In this document: positions 23,338-32,924 of the stretch, in pieces
Numbering within the stretch: the first letter of the stretch is position 1
Layout of the letters: every line of letters begins with the position of its first letter
The notes under the pieces: model-generated
Told to the model about the DNA's origin: nothing
What the model saw: only the letters and a program-made list of their open reading frames with translations
Databases searched by the model: none
Position numbers and translations under genes: made by a program
DNA from: Paracoccaceae bacterium
GTDB lineage: Bacteria > Pseudomonadota > Alphaproteobacteria > Rhodobacterales > Rhodobacteraceae
Assembly (NCBI GenBank): GCA_024742695.1
Contig: JANSXY010000035.1
Location: 1 to 34,966, forward strand
DNA: 34,966 nt
Reading direction: 5' to 3'

Positions 23338-24639
23338 CTATTCCGCCGCGCGCGACATCGGGTTGTTGGGATGCGTCGTCCAGTTGGCATAATCGCCCAC
23401 CGTCGCGCCGGTGCGGGGATCGACCGCGCCCTTCGGCAGCTGCCGCATGGTGATGCAGGCCTCGACGGGGCAGACATCGACGCAGAGGTTGCAGGCCACG
23501 CATTCCTCGTCCTTCACGGTGAAGACCCGGTCGGGCGACATCGCGATCGCCTGGTGGCTGGTGTCCTCGCAGGCCGCGTAGCAGCGGCCGCACTTGATGC
23601 ACAGGTCCTGGTCGATCTCGGCCTTGGTGACGTAGTTGAGGTTGAGATACTGCCAGTCCGTCACGTTCGGCACCGCGCGGCCCACGAGGTCGTCGACCGA
23701 GGCGAAGCCCTTCTCGTCCATGTAGGCGGAGAGGCCCGAGATCATTTCCTGCACGATCCTGAAGCCATAGGTCATCGCCGCCGTGCAGACCTGCACGTTG
23801 CCCGCGCCCAGCGCGAGGAATTCCGCCGCGTCGCGCCAGGTCGTCACCCCGCCGATGCCGGAGATCGGCAGGCCGGCGGTTTCCGGGTCGCGCGCGATCT
23901 CGGCCACCATGTTCAGCGCGATCGGCTTCACCGCCGGGCCGCAATAGCCGCCATGCGTACCCTTGCCGTCGATCGAGGGTTCCGGGCTGAAGCTGTCGAG
24001 GTTCACCGAGGTGATCGAGGAAATCGTGTTGATCAGGCTGACCGCGTCCGCGCCGCCCTTCTTCGCGGCGCGGGCCGGGTAGCGGATATCGGTGATGTTC
24101 GGCGTCAGTTTCACGATCACCGGCATCCTCGTGTGCGCCTTGCACCAGCGCGCCACCATCTCGATATACTCGGGCACCTGCCCGACCGCCGCGCCCATGC
24201 CGCGTTCGCTCATTCCGTGCGGGCAGCCGAAGTTCAGTTCCACCCCGTCGGCCCCGGTTTCCTCGACCAGCGGCAGGATGGCCTTCCACGCCTCTTCGTT
24301 GCAGGGCACCATGATCGAGACCACCACCGCGCGGTCGGGATAGTCGCGCTTGACCGCCTTGATCTCGCGCAGGTTGACCTCCAGCGGGCGGTCGGTGATC
24401 AGCTCGATGTTGTTCAGCCCCAGAAGCCGCCGGTCCGCGCCCCAGATCGCGCCGTAGCGCGGGCCGTTCACGTTGACGATCGGCGGCCCCTCTTCGCCTA
24501 GCGTCTTCCAGACCACGCCGCCCCAGCCGGCCTCGAAGGCGCGGCGGACGTTGTATTCCTTGTCGGTGGGCGGGGCCGAGGCCAGCCAGAACGGGTTCGG
24601 CGAGCGGATGCCCAGGAAGCTTGTCGCGAGATTTGCCAT
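23338..24639 (-). CDS. preA: NAD-dependent dihydropyrimidine dehydrogenase subunit PreA
   Basis: This 433-residue catalytic subunit reduces uracil and thymine to their dihydro forms. The N-terminal FMN-binding barrel contains the active-site motif NFGCPHGMSERGMG, with C139 equivalent to the catalytic Cys of mammalian DPD, and VKLTPN for FMN/substrate contacts. The C-terminus carries two 4Fe-4S motifs, CIKCGRCYAAC and CVACNLCVDVCP. The ATG at 24639 follows AGGAGA, which overlaps the preT stop codon, so the subunits are coupled. Its product feeds the dihydropyrimidinase encoded at 17146-18600. Confidence 0.96.
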   Translation of the reverse strand: MANLATSFLGIRSPNPFWLASAPPTDKEYNVRRAFEAGWGGVVWKTLGEEGPPIVNVNGPRYGAIWGADRRLLGLNNIELITDRPLEVNLREIKAVKRDYPDRAVVVSIMVPCNEEAWKAILPLVEETGADGVELNFGCPHGMSERGMGAAVGQVPEYIEMVARWCKAHTRMPVIVKLTPNITDIRYPARAAKKGGADAVSLINTISSITSVNLDSFSPEPSIDGKGTHGGYCGPAVKPIALNMVAEIARDPETAGLPISGIGGVTTWRDAAEFLALGAGNVQVCTAAMTYGFRIVQEMISGLSAYMDEKGFASVDDLVGRAVPNVTDWQYLNLNYVTKAEIDQDLCIKCGRCYAACEDTSHQAIAMSPDRVFTVKDEECVACNLCVDVCPVEACITMRQLPKGAVDPRTGATVGDYANWTTHPNNPMSRAAE

Positions 24640-24650
24640 GGTCGTTCTCC

Positions 24651-25988
24651 TCAGCCGGCCATCAGCGTGGCGTGGATATCCTCGGCCGCGTCGCGGCCCT
24701 CGGCGACGGCGGTCACCGTCAGGTCGTCGCCGCCCGCGGCGCAGTCTCCCGCCGCCCAGACGCCGGGCAGCGAGGTGCGGCCGGCACCCGTCACCGCGAT
24801 CTTGCGGCCGTCGCGCGCCAGCGCCTCGGGCGCGCCGTCCAGCACCTGGCCGATGGCCTTGAAAACCTGGTCGGCCTTCAGCCGGAAGGTTTCGTCCAGC
24901 AGCGCCAGGCCCTGCGGCGTCGGGCTCGTATAGGCGAACTCGATCTCGCGCACCGTGCCGTTGCCGATCACCCGGACCGGCGCGGCATTGTGGACGATCC
25001 GCACGCCCTTCGAGGTCGCCAGGTCCTGCTCGCGGCGCGAGGCGCCCATCGCCGCAGGCCCGCGGCGATAGACGATGGTGACGTTCTCGGCGCCCAGCAG
25101 CTTCGATTGCACGCCGGCGTCGATCGCGGTCATGCCGCCGCCGATCACCACCACGTCGCGGCCGATCGGCAACGCGGCCTTGTCCCCGGCCTGGCGCAGT
25201 TCGGCAATGAAATCGACCGCGTCGCGCACCCCGTCGACATCCTCGCCCTCGGCGGCGAGCGCGTTGACCCCGGCAAGGCCCACCGCCAGCAGCACGGCGT
25301 CATGATCGGCGCGCAGCCCGTCCAGCGTCAGGCCCGCGCCAAGGCTCTTGCCGGTCTCGACCGTGATGCCCCCGATCGACAGCAGCCAGTCGACCTCGTC
25401 CTGCGCGAAACCGTCCGGCGACTTGTAGGCGGCGATCCCGAACTCGTTCAGCCCGCCGGCCTTGCCGCGCGCTTCGAAGACGGTGACGGCATGGCCCTTC
25501 ATCGCCAGCCGGTGCGCGGCGGCAAGGCCCGCGGGCCCGGCGCCGACCACCGCAACGCGCTTGCCGGTCTCGGGCGCGCGGGCGAAGGGATGGCCCCCCT
25601 GCGCCATCAGGCTGTCGGTGGCGAAGCGCTGCAGCCGGCCGATCTCCACCGGTTTGCCCTCGGCCGCCTCGCGCACGCAGGCGCCCTCGCACAGGTTCTC
25701 GGTCGGGCAGACGCGCGCGCACATGCCGCCGAGGATGTTCTGCTCGAAGATCGTGCGGCCCGCGGCCTCGGGCGTGCCGGTGGCGATCTGCCGGATGAAC
25801 AGCGGGATGTCGATCGTCGTCGGACAGGCCGTGATGCAGGGCGCATCGTGGCAGAAATAACAGCGGTCGGCCGCGACCATCGCCTCGTGCGGATCGTAGG
25901 CCGGCGCCTTGTCCGAGAAGTTGGCGGCAAGGGTTTCGGCGGGCAGGCGCCCCGGCGCGACACCGGGCGTCAGCGGGCTGTTGGTCAA
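24651..25988 (-). CDS. preT: NAD(P)-dependent oxidoreductase, dihydropyrimidine dehydrogenase subunit PreT
   Basis: This 445-residue FAD/iron-sulfur subunit passes electrons from NAD(P)H to PreA. The N-terminal cysteine-rich domain has CYFCHDAPCITACPT and CARVCPTENLCEGAC. Then come an FAD Rossmann motif, VVGAGPAGLAAAHRL (about 137-151), and a second nucleotide-binding motif, VVIGGGMTAIDAG. A TTG at 25988 is taken as the start because GGGAGA precedes it and the sequence from there (LTNSPLTPGVAPGRL) matches family N-termini; the frame runs on to 26102 without such similarity. A weak RutR-like palindrome lies about 77 bp upstream. Confidence 0.93.
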   Translation of the reverse strand: MTNSPLTPGVAPGRLPAETLAANFSDKAPAYDPHEAMVAADRCYFCHDAPCITACPTTIDIPLFIRQIATGTPEAAGRTIFEQNILGGMCARVCPTENLCEGACVREAAEGKPVEIGRLQRFATDSLMAQGGHPFARAPETGKRVAVVGAGPAGLAAAHRLAMKGHAVTVFEARGKAGGLNEFGIAAYKSPDGFAQDEVDWLLSIGGITVETGKSLGAGLTLDGLRADHDAVLLAVGLAGVNALAAEGEDVDGVRDAVDFIAELRQAGDKAALPIGRDVVVIGGGMTAIDAGVQSKLLGAENVTIVYRRGPAAMGASRREQDLATSKGVRIVHNAAPVRVIGNGTVREIEFAYTSPTPQGLALLDETFRLKADQVFKAIGQVLDGAPEALARDGRKIAVTGAGRTSLPGVWAAGDCAAGGDDLTVTAVAEGRDAAEDIHATLMAG

Positions 25989-26064
25989 GCTCTGGTCTCC
26001 CTGGCTGGGGCTCTTGCGGCCCTTGGCTTTCCGTTTCCCGAAAAGGCTGCCACAGGCCCGGTTT

Positions 26065-26080
26065 TTTATCAAACGGTAAA
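26065..26080. promoter_or_regulatory. Candidate weak RutR-like operator upstream of preT
   Basis: TTTATCAAACGGTAAA has the spacing of a RutR site and agrees with its consensus at 10 of 14 positions. The outer TTTA/TAAA arms are symmetric. It lies in the 224-bp divergent region between preT (start 25988) and accB (start 26213). Pathway logic favours shared control with the aminotransferase operon, but the match is too weak to assert. Confidence 0.35.
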
Positions 26081-26212
26081 TTTTCTGGCCGGTCGGTCGC
26101 ACCGGCGGAAAACTCGCGGCTTTTCCTTGACCGGTGGCTCGCGTATAAGCGCGAAGCCGACAGGCCCGCGCATCAACGACGGGCGGCGTGAAAGAACCCG
26201 ATCGAGGACGGC

Positions 26213-26704
26213 ATGACCAAGCATCCGCACGACAGCGACGTCGCCTTCATCCAGGCGTTGGCGGAACTTCTGCAGAAGAACGAGCTCACCGAACTGTCGG
26301 TGAAGCGCGAATACGGCGAGGACGACAGCCTGGAGGTGCGCGTGTCGCGCCAGGCGCCGGCCATCGTGGCCGCCCCCGCGCCGGCACCCGTCGCCGCGCC
26401 CGCCGCCGCGGCAGCCGCCCCGGCCGGCCCCGCCGCCGCCCCGGCCGCCGCCGACGATCCCGCCAGCCACCCCGGCGCCGTGACCTCGCCGATGGTCGGC
26501 ACCGCCTACCTGGCCGCCGAACCGGGGGCCGAGCCCTTCGTGAAGGTCGGGGCGTCGGTGAAGGAGGGCCAGACCGTGCTGATCGTCGAGGCGATGAAGA
26601 CGATGAACCATATCCCGGCGCCGAAGGCCGGCACGGTGCGGCGGATTCTCGTGGAAGACGGCAGCCCGGTGGAATACGGCGCGCCGCTGATGATCATCGA
26701 GTGA
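26213..26704 (+). CDS. accB: Acetyl-CoA carboxylase biotin carboxyl carrier protein
   Basis: This 163-residue carrier subunit of acetyl-CoA carboxylase holds biotin for the first step of fatty acid synthesis. It has a short N-terminal helical segment (about 8-45), a flexible Ala/Pro linker (about 50-82) and a C-terminal biotinyl domain with EAMKTMN, where K129 is biotinylated. The thumb-like insertion ([15 protein letters not shown]) is typical of AccB. GAGGA precedes the ATG at 26213. It is followed by accC after 16 bp, the usual arrangement. Confidence 0.96.
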   Translation: MTKHPHDSDVAFIQALAELLQKNELTELSVKREYGEDDSLEVRVSRQAPAIVAAPAPAPVAAPAAAAAAPAGPAAAPAAADDPASHPGAVTSPMVGTAYLAAEPGAEPFVKVGASVKEGQTVLIVEAMKTMNHIPAPKAGTVRRILVEDGSPVEYGAPLMIIE

Positions 26705-26720
26705 CGGCGGAGAGCCCGCG

Positions 26721-28067
26721 ATGTTCGAGAAGATCCTGATCGCCAACCGCGGCGAGATCGCGCTGCGCGTGATCCGCGCCTGCCGCGAGATGGGCATCCG
26801 CTCGGTCGCGGTGCATTCGACCGCCGACGCCGATGCGATGCATGTCCGGATGGCCGACGAAAGCGTCTGCATCGGCCCGAATTCCTCGACCGACAGCTAC
26901 CTGTCGATCCCCGCCATCGTCTCGGCCTGCGAGATCACCGGGGCGCAGGCGATCCATCCCGGCTACGGCTTCTTGTCGGAGAACGCGACCTTCGTTCAGG
27001 TTCTGGAAGACCACGAGATCGCCTTCATCGGCCCGACGGCGGAACACATCCGGATCATGGGCGACAAGATCACCGCCAAGGACACGATGAAGCGCCTCGG
27101 CGTGCCTTGCGTGCCGGGCTCCGACGGTGGCGTGGCCGATCTGGAGACGGCCAAGGTCGTCGCGGCCGAAATCGGTTACCCGGTGATCATCAAGGCCACC
27201 GCCGGCGGCGGCGGGCGCGGCATGAAGGTCGCCGCCGACGAGGCGGGGCTGGAGATCGCCTTCCGCACCGCCCGATCCGAGGCCAAGGCCGCCTTCGGCA
27301 ACGACGAGGTCTATATCGAGAAGTACCTGCAGCGGCCCCGGCACATCGAGATCCAGGTCTTCGGTGACGGCAGGGGCCGCGCCGTGCACCTGGGCGAACG
27401 GGACTGTTCGCTTCAGCGCCGGCACCAAAAGGTGTTCGAAGAGGCGCCCGGCCCGGCGATCGACGCGGAAACCCGCGCCCGGATCGGCAGGATCTGCGCC
27501 GATGCCGTGGCGGCGATCAACTACATCGGCGCCGGCACGATCGAGTTCCTGTTCGAGGACGGCGAATTCTATTTCATCGAGATGAACACCCGGCTGCAGG
27601 TCGAACATCCGGTGACCGAGGCGATCTTCGGTGTCGACCTCGTCCGCGAACAGATCCGGGTGGCCGCCGGTCTGCCGATGGACTTCGTGCAGGAAGACCT
27701 TGCGATCCGCGGCCATGCCATCGAGGTGCGGATCAACGCCGAGAAGCTGCCGGGTTTCGCGCCATGCCCCGGCACGATCACCCAGTACCACGCACCGGGC
27801 GGGCTGGGGGTGCGGATGGATTCCGCGCTGTACGACGGCTACAGGATCCCGCCCTATTACGACAGCCTGATCGGCAAGCTCATCGTCCACGGCCGCGACC
27901 GGCCCGAGGCGCTGGCCCGGCTGAAACGCGCGCTGGGCGAGTTGATCGTCGACGGCATCGACACCACGGTGCCGTTGTTCCACGCGCTTCTGGAAGAGCC
28001 CGACATCCAGGCGGGCAACTACTCGATCCACTGGCTGGAAAAGTGGCTCTCCGCGAACCTGGGCTGA
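26721..28067 (+). CDS. accC: Acetyl-CoA carboxylase biotin carboxylase subunit
   Basis: This 448-residue ATP-grasp enzyme carboxylates biotin on AccB. Visible are the N-terminal [10 protein letters not shown], the glycine-rich loop GGGGRGMK (162-169), [35 protein letters not shown] and the catalytic region [16 protein letters not shown]. The length is typical (E. coli 449). GGAGAG lies before the ATG. Its 3' end overlaps the proposed start of aat, suggesting translational coupling. Confidence 0.97.
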   Translation: MFEKILIANRGEIALRVIRACREMGIRSVAVHSTADADAMHVRMADESVCIGPNSSTDSYLSIPAIVSACEITGAQAIHPGYGFLSENATFVQVLEDHEIAFIGPTAEHIRIMGDKITAKDTMKRLGVPCVPGSDGGVADLETAKVVAAEIGYPVIIKATAGGGGRGMKVAADEAGLEIAFRTARSEAKAAFGNDEVYIEKYLQRPRHIEIQVFGDGRGRAVHLGERDCSLQRRHQKVFEEAPGPAIDAETRARIGRICADAVAAINYIGAGTIEFLFEDGEFYFIEMNTRLQVEHPVTEAIFGVDLVREQIRVAAGLPMDFVQEDLAIRGHAIEVRINAEKLPGFAPCPGTITQYHAPGGLGVRMDSALYDGYRIPPYYDSLIGKLIVHGRDRPEALARLKRALGELIVDGIDTTVPLFHALLEEPDIQAGNYSIHWLEKWLSANLG

Positions 28068-28693
28068 CCCCCGAGGACATGCTCGCGGCCTATGCCCGCG
28101 GCATCTTCCCGATGGCGCGCAGCCAGTACGACCCGGTCCTGCACTGGGTGAACCCGCGCATGCGCGGCGTGTTCGGCCTGCAGGAATTCCGCATTTCCCG
28201 CAGTCTGAAACGGTCGATCCTGCGTGGAGATTACACTATTCGAACAAACACGGCCTTCCAGAAGGTCGTTCTGGCCTGCGCCGACCGGCCCGAGACCTGG
28301 ATCAACGCCACCCTGTTCGACCTGTATCGCAACCTGCACGGCCAGGGCCGGGCGCACAGTCTCGAGGTCTGGCACGAGGGCAAGCTGGTCGGCGGCGTCT
28401 TCGGGCTGACGCTGGGCGCGGCGTTCTTCGGCGAAAGCATGTTCTCGCAGCGCCGCGACGCCTCGAAGATCGCCCTGGCCTATCTCGTCGACCGGCTTCG
28501 GGAGGGCGGCTTCACGCTGTTCGATACGCAGTTCCTGACCCCGCATCTGGCCAGCCTCGGGGCGCGGGAAATCCCGCGCGCGGCCTATCTGGACCATCTG
28601 GGCAAGGCCACCGCCCGACAGGCGGATTTCCACGCACCGGGCGACGCACCCGCGCCTCAGATGCTGATGCAGCGGATGACCCAGACGTCGTAG
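28043..28693 (+). CDS. aat: Leucyl/phenylalanyl-tRNA--protein transferase
   Basis: Aat adds Leu or Phe to proteins starting with Arg or Lys, making N-end-rule degrons for ClpS/ClpAP. Conserved stretches visible are [54 protein letters not shown] and [11 protein letters not shown]. The GTG at 28043 gives 216 residues, beginning [13 protein letters not shown], like short alphaproteobacterial homologues, and overlaps accC by 25 bp. An ATG at 28079 would give 204 residues and cut into the usual LTPEDML start. The gene's last 37 bp overlap the convergent DUF2155 gene. Confidence 0.92.
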   Translation: MALREPGLTPEDMLAAYARGIFPMARSQYDPVLHWVNPRMRGVFGLQEFRISRSLKRSILRGDYTIRTNTAFQKVVLACADRPETWINATLFDLYRNLHGQGRAHSLEVWHEGKLVGGVFGLTLGAAFFGESMFSQRRDASKIALAYLVDRLREGGFTLFDTQFLTPHLASLGAREIPRAAYLDHLGKATARQADFHAPGDAPAPQMLMQRMTQTS

Positions 28694-29016
28694 CGGGAAT
28701 GGTCGAGCGCCGACAGCGCCGGGCTTGACGCGATCATCCAGCCGTCGAAGGCGATCCGATCCTGCGTGACATCGCGCACCGTCAGCCGGGCGAAGGCGTC
28801 CGAGGTGGGATCATCGGCCGGAAACCGGCAATCGGCCAGTGTCACCTCGATCCGTCCGAACCGCTCAGTCGCCCCGACATCGACGGCCAGGTCGACCGTC
28901 TCGCCCGATACCTTGTCGAGCGCGCGCAGCAGCGCGGCCGGCGCGCTGCCCGCCTCCTGCGCCGCGCCGGGCGCGGCGATCATCAGCAGCGCCAGCGCGC
29001 AGGCCCTGCGCCTCAT
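28657..29016 (-). CDS. DUF2155 domain-containing periplasmic protein
   Basis: The 119-residue protein has a signal peptide (basic MRRR, hydrophobic core, likely cleavage after GAAQ near residue 20). The DUF2155 core follows, with TLADCRFP and [26 protein letters not shown], including the paired cysteines typical of the family. Function is unknown. The family commonly neighbours mlaD-like and aat genes in Rhodobacterales, as here. Its ATG forms an ATGA overlap with the mlaD stop. Its 3' end overlaps aat by 37 bp on the opposite strand. Confidence 0.88.
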   Translation of the reverse strand: MRRRACALALLMIAAPGAAQEAGSAPAALLRALDKVSGETVDLAVDVGATERFGRIEVTLADCRFPADDPTSDAFARLTVRDVTQDRIAFDGWMIASSPALSALDHSRYDVWVIRCISI

Positions 29017-29477
29017 TGCCCGCCCGTGCCGGACTCGCCGTCGCCGCCAACGAATTTCATCAGCAGGTTGACGACGCTGACGGCGCTTTGCGTATCCTCG
29101 ATCTCGTCGCCCGGCGCGAGATTGTCGAGGCTGCCGCCGGGAATGACCTCGATGAAGGCGCCGCCCAGAAGCCCCTCGGACGACACCAGGATCGCGCTGT
29201 CCTCGGGCAGCACCACCGCGTCGTCGATGGAGATCACGGCATCCGCGAAAAACGTCTGGATGTTGAGATCCAGGTCGGTCACCGTGCCGATCTTGACCCC
29301 GGCCAGCCGCACGTCCGTTCCAACCGTCACCCCCTCGACCGAGCGAAAGCTCGCGGTCAGATCGTAGGTGCCGCCCGGCCCCGAAAGCCCGGCCGACTGC
29401 CCCGCGTAAAGAACGAAACCGACAGCCGCCGCCAGCACGGCGGCCCCCGTCAGAACCTCGGTGGAACTCTCGGACAT
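29013..29477 (-). CDS. mlaD: MlaD-like MCE-domain protein of outer-membrane lipid transport
   Basis: This 154-residue protein is anchored by one N-terminal helix (about 7-27). It carries a single MCE/MlaD domain (about 37-115) with YDLTASFRSVEGVTVGTDVRLAGVKIGTV and LLGGAFIEVIPGG. MlaD forms a hexameric periplasmic ring with the MlaFEB ABC transporter and moves phospholipids between membranes. No mlaE, mlaF or mlaC is in the window. The ATG at 29477 lies 4 bp from the NDUFA12-like stop and has no strong ribosome-binding site, consistent with coupled translation. Confidence 0.9.
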   Translation of the reverse strand: MSESSTEVLTGAAVLAAAVGFVLYAGQSAGLSGPGGTYDLTASFRSVEGVTVGTDVRLAGVKIGTVTDLDLNIQTFFADAVISIDDAVVLPEDSAILVSSEGLLGGAFIEVIPGGSLDNLAPGDEIEDTQSAVSVVNLLMKFVGGDGESGTGGQ

Positions 29478-29481
29478 CGCG

Positions 29482-29856
29482 TTATTCCGGCTGCCATGCC
29501 TCGTAGTCGCGCCGGTCGGCCGGCGCGGCGCGGCGGATCGACCCCGGCGGCGCATAGGCCGCCGCCGTCCCGGTCAGGTTTTCCTGATGCGGCTTTTCCC
29601 AGGCCTTGTGCGTCAGCCCGGCCTTCGTCGGCGGATCGTTCCAGGTGAAATGCAGCCAGCCGTGCCAATCCGGGCTGACCCGGCTTGCCTCGGCCTCGCC
29701 GTTGTAGATCACCCAGCGGCGCTTGCCGTCCCGCGTCTGGTAAAAGGCGTTGCCAGCCTCGTCCTCGCCCACCTTGACGCCATTGCGCCAGGTGAACAGC
29801 TGGGTGCCCAGCGTCTGGCCGTTCCACCAGGTGAGCAGACGCAGGATAAGCGACAT
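29482..29856 (-). CDS. NDUFA12-family complex I accessory protein
   Basis: This 124-residue protein matches the mitochondrial B17.2/NDUFA12 family, accessory to NADH:ubiquinone oxidoreductase in Alphaproteobacteria and mitochondria. Characteristic segments are [61 protein letters not shown] and [17 protein letters not shown] precedes the ATG. It leads an operon with mlaD and DUF2155. The nuo genes are elsewhere, which is usual. Confidence 0.93.
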   Translation of the reverse strand: MSLILRLLTWWNGQTLGTQLFTWRNGVKVGEDEAGNAFYQTRDGKRRWVIYNGEAEASRVSPDWHGWLHFTWNDPPTKAGLTHKAWEKPHQENLTGTAAAYAPPGSIRRAAPADRRDYEAWQPE

Positions 29857-29931
29857 GGAAACCTCCGAAGCCTGGGCGCGCCCCTCATATGAACCATCCG
29901 CGGGCCAAGGTCCAGTGGCCCGAACCGCCCG

Positions 29932-31200
<1,269 letters not shown>

Positions 31201-31301
31201 GCTTTACCTCGGCTCGCCCGGTCGCATCCGGGCCTTTTGGTCGGTGTGCCTCGCGCCCACGGAGTCTATGGCAGGCAACCGATCACCACAATGTCAAATT
31301 T

Positions 31302-31323
31302 CCCGGCCGGTTAACCGGCCGGG
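31302..31323. terminator. Perfect palindrome between clpP and clpX
   Basis: CCGGCCGGTTAACCGGCCGG (31303-31322), extended one pair on each side, gives 9-bp GC arms around TTAA. It begins 7 bp after the clpP stop. On the reverse strand it is followed by GAAATTTGACA. This could be a partial terminator for clpP, with a -35-like TTGACA (31297-31292 on the reverse strand) just beyond for clpX. The lack of a T-run makes the terminator role moderate. Confidence 0.5.
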
Positions 31324-31330
31324 GCGGCGC

Positions 31331-31960
31331 TCAGTCCGCGTCGTCGCCCTTGCCGCGGCTCTCCAGGATCTCGTCGATGAGACCCCAGTCGCGCGCCTCC
31401 TCGGCCGACATGAAATTGTCGCGCTCCAGCGCCGCCTCGACGGCCTCGAGCTTCTGGCCCGTGTGACGCACGTAAATCTCGTTCAGCCGGTCCTTGAGCT
31501 TCTGGGTCTCGCGGGCATGAATCATGATGTCCGTCGCCTGGCCCTGGTAGCCGCCGGAGGGCTGGTGCACCATCACCCGGCTGTTGGGCAGCGCGAAGCG
31601 CATGTCCTTCTCGCCGGCCGTAAGCAGCAGCGATCCCATCGAGGCCGCCTGCCCGATCACCAGGGTCGACACCTTCGGCCGGATGTACTGCATCGTGTCG
31701 TAGATCGACAGGCCCGAGGTCACCACGCCGCCCGGGCTGTTGATGTACATCGCGATTTCCTTCGACGGGTTTTCCGCCTCGAGGAACAGAAGCTGGGCGC
31801 AGATCAGCGTCGACATCCCGTCATGCACCGGGCCCGACAGGAAGATGATCCGCTCCTTGAGAAGCCGAGAGTAGATATCGTAGGCGCGTTCGCCACGGCT
31901 GGTCTGCTCGACCACCATCGGCACGAGCGTGTTCATGTAGATGTCGATGGGGTCCTTCAT
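31331..31960 (-). CDS. clpP: ATP-dependent Clp protease proteolytic subunit ClpP
   Basis: The 209-residue serine protease has the complete catalytic triad S107 (GQAASMGS), H132 (MVHQPSGG) and D181 (ERDNFMSA). These fall 10 residues later than in E. coli numbering (97/122/171). Further family signs are [20 protein letters not shown] and the C-terminal [11 protein letters not shown]. It forms the double heptamer degraded into by ClpX and ClpA. A GGCAGG-type ribosome-binding site precedes the ATG at 31960. Confidence 0.97.
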   Translation of the reverse strand: MKDPIDIYMNTLVPMVVEQTSRGERAYDIYSRLLKERIIFLSGPVHDGMSTLICAQLLFLEAENPSKEIAMYINSPGGVVTSGLSIYDTMQYIRPKVSTLVIGQAASMGSLLLTAGEKDMRFALPNSRVMVHQPSGGYQGQATDIMIHARETQKLKDRLNEIYVRHTGQKLEAVEAALERDNFMSAEEARDWGLIDEILESRGKGDDAD

Positions 31961-32064
31961 CGTCGCCTGCCCTTCGTGAACCTGCCGCTTTCTACCCGGC
32001 GTTTCCTTACCCTTGTCTTAGTGGCGCGCCCCGGCGCCCGCAAGGGCGGGCCGCCCCGCACCGG

Positions 32065-32808
32065 TCACTCCGCCGCGATCCGCCGCCCCGCGTGCAGGCC
32101 CGAGATTTCAAGGATCAGCTTGCGCTTGACCGCCTCGGCGAAGGTCGCGCGGGTCTCGGCGGTGACGACGAAGGCACCGGGGCCGCCGATGATCCGCTCG
32201 CGGAACTGGTCGGCCAGCCCGGCATTGCCGCCCCAGCCGCCGCCGGTCTCGCCATCCCAGGAGGTCACGCAATCGCGGCAGGCCACAGCGAGGCCGTTGA
32301 TCGTGATCCCCGCCGCCAGCGCCGCCGCCCGGCCCTCGGCGATCGAGGGGCCGTTGAAATTGCCGGTGGAATCGGCCGAGAAATCGATGATCCGGCGCCA
32401 GCCCGCGATGTCGTTTTCCTCGATCAGCGCGCGCCCGAACATCAGCGCCGCGCCGATCGCGTTGCGCCCGCGCGCGCGGCGCGGCGCCTCCATCAGCGCC
32501 GCCGCGAAGGTCTCGGCGCTCTCCGGCCCGTCGATCACCATCCACGGCACCACCACGTCCTGGCTGTCGAACTGGCCCCATTCGACATAGGTCAGCGCGA
32601 CCGAGCCATAGGCCGTTCCCGCGATCGCGGCCACCACCTCCGGGTCGCGCAGCGCGGCGGCGTAGCCCGCGCGCTGAAACCGGATCTCGTCCATCGTGAT
32701 CGAGCCGGAACTGTCGGCCATCAGAACCAGCTCGAGGTCGACCTCGCGATCCTGCGCCGCCGCCGGCAGCGCCGTCAGCAGCGCCAGCCCCAAAGCCCGT
32801 ATCAGCAT
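32065..32808 (-). CDS. DUF1194 (von Willebrand factor A-like) secreted protein
   Basis: This 247-residue protein has a signal peptide (about 1-19, cleavage after PAAAQ). A DUF1194 VWA-like domain follows with an intact MIDAS DxSxS (D32, S34, S36 in MADSSGSI), and NAIGAALMFG and IIDFSADSTGN further on. A pair C-x2-C (ACRDC, near residue 178) may form a disulfide. VWA proteins bind ligands through a metal ion; the role of DUF1194 is unknown. The ATG at 32808 is chosen for its AGGAGG and the signal peptide; the open frame upstream is not protein-like. Confidence 0.88.
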   Translation of the reverse strand: MLIRALGLALLTALPAAAQDREVDLELVLMADSSGSITMDEIRFQRAGYAAALRDPEVVAAIAGTAYGSVALTYVEWGQFDSQDVVVPWMVIDGPESAETFAAALMEAPRRARGRNAIGAALMFGRALIEENDIAGWRRIIDFSADSTGNFNGPSIAEGRAAALAAGITINGLAVACRDCVTSWDGETGGGWGGNAGLADQFRERIIGGPGAFVVTAETRATFAEAVKRKLILEISGLHAGRRIAAE

Positions 32809-32924
32809 CGTCGCGCCTCCTGGTGACCGTTCCGAAGGACGATAGCGCCCCGCGGCCTCCGGTCGAGCCGGATGGACGATCGCGCGCCGCCGGCCTAGCA
32901 TCGCCGGCATCGAGGGAGCCGCCG

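Noticed and set aside
26127-26149. TTGACC and TATAAG hexamers upstream of accB considered as a promoter
   Set aside because: The spacer is only 11 bp, too short for a standard sigma-70 promoter; TATAAG alone is weak evidence.
32036-32051. Short hairpin GCCCGC-AAGG-GCGGGC after the DUF1194 gene
   Set aside because: Six GC pairs without a T-run are expected by chance in such GC-rich DNA; not enough to call a terminator.
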